Shown here one piece after another: positions 7,638-15,318 of a DNA stretch of 17,157 nucleotides. The notes beneath the pieces were generated by a model that did not search any database, had not been told where the DNA came from, and saw only the letters and a list, made by a program, of their open reading frames with translations. Numbering within the stretch: position 1 is the first letter of the stretch; every line of letters begins with the position of its first letter. The translations under genes and the position numbers were made by a program. Source of the stretch: Tieghemiomyces parasiticus (taxonomy: Eukaryota; Kickxellomycota; Dimargaritomycetes; Dimargaritales; Dimargaritaceae); NCBI GenBank assembly GCA_027575765.1, contig JANBPT010000988.1, forward strand, positions 1 through 17,157, written 5' to 3'.

Positions 7638-8585
7638 ATGGTCCCAGTCGTCAACCTGTTGCTGTCCCGGTTCTTCGGGTACCTGTCCTTCTCGGTATGG
7701 CTGGTGGTATTCATCCCCCAGCTCTACCTCAATATGGTAAACCGATCAGCCGACTCCCTCTCGCTCGGTCTACTGGTGTTCTGGACCTTTGGCGACCTAT
7801 GCTACCTTATCGGGTCCGTGTGCCAGGGGGTACTGTTTACCACGCTCCTCCTCTCGGTATACTTTATCCTACTCGACCTGGTGACTTTAGGTCAATACTA
7901 CCACTATAATCTGAGCGGAACGGTCAAGGGGGCGGCTAGTCGAAGCGCCCTGATTGGAAAGCCAGATGGTATCTGTCCGGCCATTGCGAGGGAAACAACT
8001 CCGCTGCTGGCGGGACAGCCCGACCCTACTATCACTTTGGTCGAAGTGGAGGCGGGTGGTTTGTCCCCATTGATGGCCAAGCCCCCGTCACGCAACCGGG
8101 AACTCTTCCGGACGCTTGGGACCTTAGCTGTCCTGGCCTGTCTCTGCATGTTAGTGGCCATGTTCAATGTGGGCTTTTTCTCCCTTGGATTGGGTCGGCC
8201 TGCTCCGAACTCTAACGGCGGCAACGCTTTCTTGTCCGACAGGCACGATGACTCCCACTTCCACCCGTTTGCCCAGCTTTGCACCTGGATCGCGGTGGTC
8301 TTCTACCTCGGATCACGTATGTTTCAGATCGCCAAGAACTACACTACCCAGACCTGCGAAGGTCTCTCCGTGGCCATGTTTTTTCTCTGCATCGTGGGCA
8401 ACAGCAGCTTTGCCGCGTCGGTACTGGTGTATTCTGTCGAGCCTCACTATATCTTTATCAACCTGCCGTGGATCGCAACCGGGACGGGCACAATTCTGCT
8501 CGACGCGATCATCATGGGCCAATGCTTTTACTACCGCGACCGTGCGCCTGAGAGACCCTCCGTTATTGTTGGCCCATTGGGCTAG
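7638..8585 (+). CDS. PQ-loop repeat protein 2, paralogue with altered second PQ motif
   Basis: Intronless, 315 residues, clearly a tandem duplicate of the gene at 5320: both share LLSRFFGYLS near the N-terminus, GSxxQGVLxTT, INLPWI and LLDxIIMGQ, and have the same seven-helix plan. The first PQ motif is intact (FIPQLYLN, P27-Q28). In the second, SRVPQI of gene 1 becomes SRMFQI, so the proline at position 229 is a phenylalanine. The loop (about 92-155) has diverged, yet keeps an acidic dileucine ETTPLL (E119-L123-L124), so vacuolar targeting is likely retained. The family moves cationic amino acids across vacuolar or lysosomal membranes using the PQ prolines as hinges; loss of one suggests altered transport or a regulatory role. 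The reading frame is intact and the rest of repeat 2 is conserved, which argues against a pseudogene. Confidence 0.9.
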   Translation: MVPVVNLLLSRFFGYLSFSVWLVVFIPQLYLNMVNRSADSLSLGLLVFWTFGDLCYLIGSVCQGVLFTTLLLSVYFILLDLVTLGQYYHYNLSGTVKGAASRSALIGKPDGICPAIARETTPLLAGQPDPTITLVEVEAGGLSPLMAKPPSRNRELFRTLGTLAVLACLCMLVAMFNVGFFSLGLGRPAPNSNGGNAFLSDRHDDSHFHPFAQLCTWIAVVFYLGSRMFQIAKNYTTQTCEGLSVAMFFLCIVGNSSFAASVLVYSVEPHYIFINLPWIATGTGTILLDAIIMGQCFYYRDRAPERPSVIVGPLG

Positions 8586-9215
8586 CTCGTTCTGCACCAA
8601 CCTATCCATCGCCTATTGGCAGGGTTACACCCAGGCGTCGCGACCATCCCTGGTCGACATTCATCCTGCATACCATATTTATCGGCAAATAATTTTATCG
8701 ACAATGAACCGAATTTATTACGGGAGGGTCAAGTGGAGCGTTGCGGCGGAATGTACCGAGCGGTCGGGAAGTTAACCACCGTGGCATGCTTTTGATCTAT
8801 ATTTCCCTAGCCATCAACTAAAGCTATTAATGACGGCTGGCTGACTTAGAAATTGGGATCAACGGGTCAGGCGTAGACGGGGTAATTCCAGTCCGCCATT
8901 CCCCTTCATTTACTGCACAGGCCAGAGGAACCGCGCTTTCGGCCGCAGCTCCCTGCCTATCGAGGCACAGAGTAACATTTCCCAGGAAACAGGTACCTCC
9001 TCCTCTCGCAAATTGCTCATCAATATGGCGCCCGGTGCCTTCCTCTCGCATCACTTAAGGCAGGTGCAAAATAAAATTAACCGAAAAACACCTTTCGGTC
9101 TGACAGTTAATAGGGAGCGGACTGCCCAAGACTGGCTAACGATATGTTGGACCTGGCCAATGATATGGAAGCATCTGCTATTAAGTACCCGGGTCAAGTA
9201 AGGTAGATACCGCGT
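8586..9215. other. Convergent intergenic region between PQ-loop gene 2 and cytochrome c
   Basis: The 3' flanks of two genes facing each other. No recognised coding sequence; short open frames at 8827-9054 (minus) and 9013-9201 (plus) lack domains. There is no exact AATAAA close behind PQ-loop gene 2 (AAATAATTTT near 8690 is the nearest A/T-rich signal). AATAAA occurs on the plus strand at 9071-9076. Confidence 0.5.
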
Positions 9216-9221
9216 TTTATT
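9216..9221 (-). terminator. Candidate polyadenylation signal of cytochrome c
   Basis: TTTATT on the plus strand is AATAAA for the minus-strand cytochrome c gene, 138 nt beyond its stop codon. Confidence 0.4.
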
Positions 9222-9358
9222 CGTCTATACGGAGGTGAACAAGGCGAGACCCGGCGGTGAAAGAGGAGAGTATGGTTGGGATCGGAAAGCGTTGGCAATG
9301 GCCCTTTAACCAGATCTCTCACCTTCCCCCACAGCTCAATAAAAGCGACAGGCGCATT

Positions 9359-9682
9359 TTAGGCGGTGGACTCCTTGAGGTAGGCAATCACATCGGCACG
9401 CTCCTTGGGCTTCTTGAAACCGGCAAAAGCCATCTTGGTACCGGGAATGTACTTCTTGGGGTTCTCAAGGTACTCAAACAGGGTTTCCTCGTCCCAGACC
9501 ACGGCCTTGTTCACGTTGGCGGCAGTGAAGCTGTAGCCCGGGGAGGTGCCAGACTTGCGGCCAAACAGACCGTAGAGGTTGGGACCGATCTTGTGGGGAC
9601 CACCATCCTCGACGGTGTGGCACTGAGCGCAACGGGTCTTGAACAGCTTGGCACCGACCTTGGCGTCACCGGAACCGCTCAT
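9359..9682 (-). CDS. CYC1: Cytochrome c
   Basis: Intronless, 107 residues, the normal size of fungal cytochrome c. The haem-attachment motif CAQCH is at C18-C21-H22, and the axial methionine is M84 in [10 protein letters not shown]. The [12 protein letters not shown] segment that includes the usual methylated-lysine site is complete, as are [13 protein letters not shown] and the C-terminal helix [11 protein letters not shown]. The protein carries electrons between complexes III and IV in the mitochondrial intermembrane space, and the family enters mitochondria without a cleaved presequence, as seen here. The start (CAACATG on the minus strand) fits known N-termini. Nothing in the sequence suggests loss of function. 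Gene symbol by homology; which isoform is not known. Confidence 0.98.
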   Translation of the reverse strand: MSGSGDAKVGAKLFKTRCAQCHTVEDGGPHKIGPNLYGLFGRKSGTSPGYSFTAANVNKAVVWDEETLFEYLENPKKYIPGTKMAFAGFKKPKERADVIAYLKESTA

Positions 9683-9723
9683 GTTGGATTGAGGTATAGG
9701 GGAGTTGGGTTAGAGGGAGTGAA

Positions 9724-9731
9724 AGATTATA
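9724..9731 (-). promoter_or_regulatory. Candidate TATA element of cytochrome c
   Basis: On the minus strand TATAATCT begins about 49 nt before the start codon and matches the core of the element seen before PQ-loop gene 1. Motif match only. Confidence 0.4.
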
Positions 9732-11437
9732 CAGGGCAAGGGAAATGGGATCACGAACGGCAGAGGCACGGATCACAAAAAAATGTCGTAAGGAATGAGT
9801 GCGTAAGGGAAGAAAGGATAACGATCAGAGCGAATGCGCAGGGGCAAAGTCTTAAACTGGAGGGTGTGGTTGGGGATGTATGCCAAGTTCCATCGGTCCA
9901 ATGGGGGCTAAATAGCTACACCGGCGCTGACGACACCTTTTCGCTCGCTGCCGAGTGGGTGACACTATGGGGTGGGGGCGTCGATTACGGGGGGGGGGCG
10001 CACCAGCGAGAGGGAGGGGGTCGATGCAGGGATTGAGTTGTCGGCCCCGTCCCCTCCGCTGCCGGCTGGCTGGGGACTATGAAGCACAATGAGGGTAGAG
10101 GGGGTGCCCAGGTGAAACGCCCCGTGAACTCCTCCCCCTATCAGTGTCTTCAGGGCGGCGGTAACTCGGTATCTTTCATGGTGGCCCTATCGGCTAAATT
10201 CGGGTGGGGAGCCAAGCAGAGGCGGTGAGGAGGAGGATGAGCGGCTCATCCATTACTACGGATCGTACGGACTGGACCTGTCATTTCCTCCTTGGTTATA
10301 CACTCTCCAGGACCGCCCCCACCAGAGCGAGAAAAAAAAACCTCACAATAGCACAGAGATTATCTAGTTCAGTTTTTTTTTTTTGGCTTTCTTCATCAGC
10401 CGCACGGTGGGCTTTGTTGGGGGCGGCCTGGTTCAGTTGGCGGCGGCCTTCCACATTCCCCACCCCCTTAGTCTGTTAGGTGGCTCCGGGTCCAGCCGCT
10501 TCCCCACGTGGAAACAAATATCTACCGACGGTCACTGCACCCTCTCCTGCGGCATGGCCTTTGGCGCGGATCAACCTCGCTAGAAAGGGGTGCGGCACCG
10601 CCGTCCCGCAAGGTTTACGTAACCTTACCAACATGCGCCGATGGGCTGCGGCATATGAACACCCTATCGCCACGCCCTCAAGCATACTTGAGGTGCACCA
10701 TAGAGAAGAGGCCTCGCCACTGCCCAATCCTCCCCTCCGATTGGCCCGATTGACAGCCGCCGCCGTTTAGCGCGTTTCTCTCTCCCCCTTGGCGTTTGGG
10801 CTATACCATATCCCAAACCGCAAACAACACCTGGAGAAGCCCAGCGTACCAGTTGGCCTTGCCACATGGTCACGATTGGGCTGAAGCAGACTCCTGACTG
10901 ACTGGGTCTCATGCAGGCGGGATTAGCCATGATTGGAAATATTGAGAAGCCAGGTCGCGAGCTAGGGGGCCTTCGTAAGGGCAAGGCCTCTTCCTTCCGG
11001 CATACCACCCCTAGCCCACCACTGCAGCGCAGATAGTGCGGGCCAGCGGAGATACCTCAACCCACCGTCAAATCGACACTGCTATCAAGGTGTATTAATG
11101 GGGTATAGGTGGGTGAACAAAGCCACTAGAGGAAGCAGAGACGATCAGGAAGGAACGGGTGTCTGGGAGGACCGGTGCGTCGTTGCATTGCTGAAGTGCA
11201 CAGGCTATGGGCGAATGATCCTCATCAGCTAGCAGCAGGTCATGATACGCACCTGCGCACCCAGTGCGCTCGGCAGGAGAGAGGGATCAGTATCTAGGTA
11301 CAGATGGGCTTCCGTGTTCGCCAGACTCTGGTTGCGAGAACTGCACCCTGCGAATTAAGCCTTGTACATACGCACGTTGTCATTGATTTCCCAGGCGATT
11401 CCCACATCTTCCCTCATCATATCCATCTTCTCCTAAC
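9732..11437. other. Divergent promoter region between cytochrome c and RTF1, no gene recognised
   Basis: About 1.7 kb between the starts of two divergent genes. Visible elements: a CCAAT at 9898-9902 (about 217 nt from the cytochrome c start; CCAAT boxes bind the Hap complex in fungal respiratory genes), dense G-tracts at 9969-10020 with a G10 run at 9989-9998, an A9 run (10332-10340) and T12 run (10373-10384) facing each other, and a CACGTG E-box-like palindrome near 10504. Open frames at 10204-10479, 10480-10770 and 10664-11008 (minus) show no domain or motif. A spliced gene hidden here cannot be excluded, but I could not build one. Confidence 0.45.
9969..10020 (+). promoter_or_regulatory. 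G-tract cluster upstream of cytochrome c
   Basis: The plus strand has G4, G5, G10, G3 and G5 runs within 52 nt, including an uninterrupted G10 at 9989-9998. It could form a non-canonical quadruplex or simply be a homopolymer prone to slippage. Position is about 290-340 nt upstream of the cytochrome c start. Confidence 0.35.
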
Positions 11438-13313
11438 ATGTCCGACGACCTCAGTGACGAAATCCTGGCCCTGTACGACGGTGACTCGGCGGAACTCCAG
11501 GCCTCCCGTCATCAACACCGTAATGTGGCGTAAGTTCCGCTCCTCTATCCTGCTGGCGGAGCGTCACCAGGTGGCGGAATCACCACACTACGAGCCCTTT
11601 GCCTGCCACGACCATCCTAGGCAATCACGCTAATTCTACTCTGTTGTTTACGAACCTTGCCCTCTCCGTCTATATGCCATGCGCAGCATGACGGACAGCG
11701 AACTCGACTTGTCCGATGACGACGCGCCCCTACCGAGCCACCGGCGCACTGGGGCCGCCCACGACGACCATATGGACGTAGACAACGCTGACGATGTGGA
11801 CGGCTTCGGTCCGGACCTGATGGGCGATGAAGCCGACCGTCGGCGCCTCATGGCCATGCCCGAAATCGAGCGCGAGCACATTTTGAGCGAACGGGCGGAG
11901 CGACGCCAGAAACTGCAGGAGCGCGCTGAGGTGCGGCGTAAGCTGCGGGAGAGCCAACATCACCACCGGCCAGGGGCCGATGACGATGAAGACGAAGAGG
12001 ACGGTGGTCGCGCTCGACGGTCCGGTCGCTCGGCTGCCCTCACCTCCCGGGGTCTGGAGAAATCCCGTGGACTTTCCGAGCTCAAGCGCCGACGCGAGGA
12101 GCACGGCCACCGTCGCCGCCGCGCCGCCTCCCCGACCTATTCGGACCAGTCAAGCGACGGGTACGGAGCACGGACCGACCGAACCCGGCGTCGAGGCTCC
12201 TACAGCGATTCGTATGATAGTAGCGACGGTTCAGAACGTGAAAGCAGGTCGAGGACCCGGCGGCACCGCGAGGACATAGCCGGAGTGGACGCTGAAGCCA
12301 TCCCAGCCACCTTGGAAGAACTCAACAGCATCCTTCTCACACGCCGACGGCTGGAGCGCTGGGTGCACAGTCCTTTCTTTGATACCACCGTGGTCGGCTG
12401 TGTGGTCCGGCTGGGCTTGGGTCAGGACAAGGACCGTCGTCCAGTGTACCGCGCGTGCGAGGTGACGGCAGTGGGCACAGTAGACCGACCCTACCAGATC
12501 GAGACGGCCTTCACCGACAAGCGACTGATCTTACAGCACGGTGATTCTGTCCGGGCGTTCCCCATGTCCAACATATCCAATGCACCGCTCACTCCCCAGG
12601 AATATGAACGGTTGGTCAGCACTTTACGGACGCAGGACCGGCCGCCCATCACGGCCGACCAGGTGGCACGTAAACGTCAAGACCTGGACGCCGCCGAACG
12701 GTACGTGCTGACTGACCAGGAGGTCCAGAGCATGATCCAGCTGCGCCAGCGGCTCTCGGGCGCCCCCACCAATTTAGTCGCCCGCAAAGAGTCGCTGACC
12801 CGCCAGCGGGAGGAAGCCGAGCAAAACGAACGCTGGGACGATGTCCGTCAGCTCGATGAAGATATTACTAAGCTAGGTACTGCCATCACCCGTGCATCCT
12901 ACACCAACGAGAACTTGACCCGGCTCGCCGAAGTCAACCAGCGGAACCGGCGGCTCAACCAAGAGGAGGGCCGCCGCGCCGAAGAACGTCGCAAGGGCGA
13001 CGGCACCACCACCGGCGGGAGTGGTGCTACCGATCCTGCCAAACTACGTAGCCTCCTCGCCACCGAGCCTACTCACCCGGCCCTCAACGCCGACGACGTA
13101 GCCGCGATACTGACCAACCTGGATGGTCTCACGTCGCTCAACAACGCCAAGACGATGAAGGTGCAGGCCGATCAGATCCGCCAGGCGGTCGAGTCCGTGT
13201 CAGAGGAGGCTCTTCGCGTAGGCCAGGCGACACCACTGACCGCCTATGACAAATTATGGGCCAACATCGATATCGATATGGGCATTAATCTACCGGATTT
13301 GTATACCGTATGA
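11438..13313 (+). CDS. RTF1: Rtf1, Paf1-complex subunit (two exons)
   Basis: Exons 11438-11529 and 11687-13313 join in frame (phase 2) to give 572 residues, close to yeast Rtf1. Exon 1 encodes MSDDLSDEILALYDGD, matching the conserved Rtf1 N-terminus; the ATG inside the second exon alone would lose it. Next come an acidic stretch and a segment around residues 78-168 with MPEIEREHILSERAERR, which corresponds to the histone-modification domain that stimulates H2B ubiquitination. A basic Arg/Ser-rich, low-complexity linker follows. The Plus3 domain is at about 236-370 (LEELNSILLTRRRLERWVHS...GCVVRLGLG...YRACEV), which in known homologues binds phosphorylated Spt5. A charged helical region follows at about 390-470 (RKESLTRQREEAEQNERWDD). 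Rtf1 acts in the nucleus with RNA polymerase II elongation complexes. The family call is firm; the exon 1 junction is inferred from sequence. Confidence 0.93.
11530..11686 (+). other. RTF1 intron 1
   Basis: The 157-nt intron begins GTAAGT and ends GCGCAG. A branch-site-like CTAAT lies at 11630-11634, 53 nt before the acceptor, followed by a pyrimidine-rich tract. Splicing removes the in-frame TAA formed at the donor and restores the frame through a split alanine codon. An earlier AG at 11619-11620 would run into a stop, so it is not the acceptor. Confidence 0.8.
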
Positions 13314-13675
13314 ACGGCCATAGTATGCCCGAGTTTTTTCTACCTTCCAAAGGGGGGAGAAGATTTCTATCAATCCACCCGTCGGTGTTGCTTAAGGTGT
13401 TAAAATGCCATCTCGTACCATCGTCGAGATAACACTGTGTAATAAATAGAAGCTACTGGAAGGTAATATGGAGGCCTCGTACCTTGCCGCTGAGGGTAAA
13501 TATCACTAGGCTGCGCTAATTACACGATATATCCTTTTGCGTCGTTCCTGTGGGAAGAGGGTGTATGTAAAGGAGGAAGCCCAAGTGAGTAGAGGGAAAA
13601 TCACAGTCATTTCTAAGCACGGCGGACCCTAGATCCCACATCCGTCAGATTCCCATAACCACGTGGAGGGGAGTG
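13314..13675. other. RTF1 3' flank up to the mariner insertion
   Basis: No gene recognised. AATAAA at 13441-13446, 128 nt after the RTF1 stop, is the likely polyadenylation signal. The stretch ends at the TA target site of the transposon. Confidence 0.5.
13441..13446 (+). terminator. Candidate polyadenylation signal of RTF1
   Basis: AATAAA (inside GTAATAAATAG), 128 nt downstream of the RTF1 stop codon. Confidence 0.45.
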
Positions 13676-13677
13676 TA
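13676..13677. repeat. TA target-site duplication, left
   Basis: TA directly outside the left terminal repeat; the partner is at 14971-14972. TA duplication is the hallmark of Tc1/mariner insertion. Confidence 0.85.
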
Positions 13678-13705
13678 CAGGTGCCTCAAATTATTGTGAG
13701 GATTT
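13678..13705 (+). repeat. Mariner left terminal inverted repeat
   Basis: 28 bp starting CAGGTGCCTCAAATTATT. It differs from the reverse complement of the right repeat at positions 11 and 19 only. After one gapped base the similarity continues for a few nucleotides (TAAG). Confidence 0.93.
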
Positions 13706-13720
13706 CTAAGTCAAATTAGT

Positions 13721-13726
13721 TTTATT
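13721..13726 (-). terminator. Candidate polyadenylation signal of the transposase
   Basis: TTTATT on the plus strand reads AATAAA for the transposase, 47 nt past its stop and still inside the element. Confidence 0.45.
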
Positions 13727-13772
13727 CAATATAGCTGCCACCACTCTGTACCACTCGGTGAGCCCTTTCTAT

Positions 13773-14810
13773 TCATCTATCAAAACAGGCTCTATAGTCA
13801 TTTGGCTGGAACCTGGCTAACTGCAATCGCCAGGCGTCCACGACCGCCTCCACTGTGCTGAAGTTCTTGCCCCTCAGCCGCTGTTTGATATTCCTGAACA
13901 GCCAGAAGTCGCAGGGGGCAAGATCAAGACTGTAAGGAGGGGATGGCAGAAGTTTGAGTTTAGAGTCGGAAATGTAGGTCTGGGTAGCTGCAGCACAATA
14001 CGGTGGTGCATTATCATGGTGAAGCCGCAGGGGGTGATGGTCCAGACTTCCACGTGCCTCCTCCCAGGCCTGGACCATGGGCTTCAGCCCGTACTCTACA
14101 TAGAGTTTGGCGGAGACCTTGACACCTGAGGGCATGACGCTCAGGTGTAATAGGCCACACCTGGTGAAATAAATAGTCAGCATCACCTTGGGTGTGGTAT
14201 GACCTTGGCGGGTCTTAGTTGGGACAGGGCCACTTTTAGGACACCACCTCCGGCGATTGGAGCCAGCAGGGGGATCATAAAGGTACACCCAAGTCTCGTC
14301 GCCTGTGACAATGGAGTCCAGCAGGTAGTCACTGGCCCCATCAAATTTCTCCAGGAACTCAGTGGCAAAACGTACCCGCTTGTGGCGCTGATCGTCGGTG
14401 AGGTTGTGGGGGATCCAGTAATTGAAATAACTGTGCAACCCCAGGTCCCTGCGCAGGACTCTGCGCATGGTACTAGGGGAAGTATGGCAGGCCCAGGCCA
14501 GCTGCTCAACAGTAAGTCGAGGGTATTCCCCCAGCCGCCTCAGGATTATGTCCCCATAATATGCACCAATGTCATCTGATGGGCGGCCAGAACAAGGGTT
14601 GGCTTCAAAAGAGCAGTGACCTGTGTGAAAGCGAGCCAGTCTCCTGTAGATGGTGGAGTGACTAGGGGCGGCTGAGCCCAGCTTGGAAATCAAAACGTTA
14701 AAAATATCATCTGCTTTGCAGCCCTCCAGATAATAATTATAAATGAGGACCCGCACATCACGCCTGGTAAACTTGGGTGGAGTGGGGGAGGGGGTTTGAG
14801 AAGTAGACAT
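13773..14810 (-). CDS. Mariner transposase, apparently intact
   Basis: 345 residues, no stop or frameshift, about the length of known active mariner transposases. The N-terminal helix-turn-helix DNA-binding region spans about 14-110, with GRPSD at 75-79 as the linker motif. The mariner signature WIPHNLTDDQ starts at 132 (family form WVPHEL). Catalytic aspartates are D171 (TGDETWVYLYDP), D266 (HHDNAPPY) and D301 (LAPCDFWLF); 34 residues lie between the last two, which defines the DD34D mariner class. The YSPDLAP signature reads YSLDLAP here, and HDNARPH reads HDNAPPY, small departures whose effect is unknown. It cuts and pastes the element between its terminal repeats. Confidence 0.96.
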   Translation of the reverse strand: MSTSQTPSPTPPKFTRRDVRVLIYNYYLEGCKADDIFNVLISKLGSAAPSHSTIYRRLARFHTGHCSFEANPCSGRPSDDIGAYYGDIILRRLGEYPRLTVEQLAWACHTSPSTMRRVLRRDLGLHSYFNYWIPHNLTDDQRHKRVRFATEFLEKFDGASDYLLDSIVTGDETWVYLYDPPAGSNRRRWCPKSGPVPTKTRQGHTTPKVMLTIYFTRCGLLHLSVMPSGVKVSAKLYVEYGLKPMVQAWEEARGSLDHHPLRLHHDNAPPYCAAATQTYISDSKLKLLPSPPYSLDLAPCDFWLFRNIKQRLRGKNFSTVEAVVDAWRLQLARFQPNDYRACFDR

Positions 14811-14942
14811 GTTGGACGGTTAAAAAAGCAGGCTGTGAAGTCAAAAATGGTTCAATCCTGGAGTGGTTTATACCAATCGACTCAGAATCATTGACTCTCT
14901 TAGGTTTCATTTGAAACACTGTGATCTGAGACCTCTCGCTTA

Positions 14943-14970
14943 AAATCCTCAAAATAATTGGAGGCACCTG
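14943..14970 (-). repeat. Mariner right terminal inverted repeat
   Basis: 28 bp ending CACCTG on the plus strand; inverted copy of 13678-13705 with two mismatches. It is followed by the TA duplication at 14971-14972. Confidence 0.93.
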
Positions 14971-14972
14971 TA
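14971..14972. repeat. TA target-site duplication, right
   Basis: TA directly outside the right terminal repeat. A second TA follows immediately, so the target may have been a TATA stretch. Confidence 0.8.
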
Positions 14973-15318
14973 TATCGATTTAACCAAGTGAAACGCTCCG
15001 TCTCCGTCTCTCCCCGCTCCTCCTTTATTCTGGCGTCGTGGCGTAAACTACTGCTCCTCATTATAGCCAATGGCAGAAAAGGCTATGACGGTGCCAGCTA
15101 CCTTAATTTATCTGCGCCATACCCATATATAGGCCAAGACCAGCCGAATTTCTTACTGGGAACTCACCACTAGCGGATATCTTTCACTCCCCCTCTTTAC
15201 GCTTGTCACCTTCACCAGCATTCCACCTGCAAACCACCTTACTCATTTTTTTCTTAAACCCCTTCACTTATACACGCTGCTGTCTCCCCCCTATACAATC
15301 AGCTTCTACACGTCCACC
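14973..15318 (+). promoter_or_regulatory. Upstream region of the aldo-keto reductase, truncated by the mariner
   Basis: 346 bp between the transposon and the reductase start. It contains TATATAG at 15126-15132 (187-193 nt upstream of the ATG), long pyrimidine-rich stretches from about 15185 onward, and TTATACAC (about -51) and CTATACAATC (about -29) as core-element candidates. The start context CCACCATGG is strong. Any element further upstream is now separated by 1.3 kb of transposon. Confidence 0.4.

Larger units (their letters stand above)
13678..14970 (-). mobile_element. Complete mariner (DD34D) DNA transposon
   Basis: The element is 1293 bp, the usual mariner length. Terminal inverted repeats of 28 bp at 13678-13705 and 14943-14970 match at 26 of 28 positions and begin CAGGTGCCTC, similar in their first bases to the CAGGTG-type ends of Mos1-like mariners. 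It is flanked by TA at 13676-13677 and 14971-14972, the expected target-site duplication. The single uninterrupted transposase gene fills most of the interior on the minus strand. A TATAAA at 14872-14867 (minus) lies 62 nt before the transposase start, and an AATAAA at 13726-13721 (minus) lies 47 nt after its stop, so the element seems to carry its own expression signals. Everything needed for autonomy appears present. Confidence 0.95.

Noticed and set aside
8167..8775. 202-codon plus-strand open frame
   Set aside because: Out-of-frame shadow of PQ-loop gene 2 that runs into its 3' flank; Ser/Arg-rich composition typical of a frame-shifted reading.
9257..10036. 259-codon plus-strand open frame, one of the longest in the window
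   Set aside because: It lies antisense over cytochrome c and its upstream region; the cytochrome c frame on the other strand is unmistakable, and the plus frame has no motifs.
10664..11008. 114-codon minus-strand open frame between cytochrome c and RTF1
   Set aside because: No recognisable motif, overlapping unrelated frames on the other strand and no clear promoter or splice support.
14849..14870. GGTTCAATCC, resembling a tRNA B box
   Set aside because: No A box or acceptor-stem pairing at the right distance; it lies in the 5' region of the mariner element.
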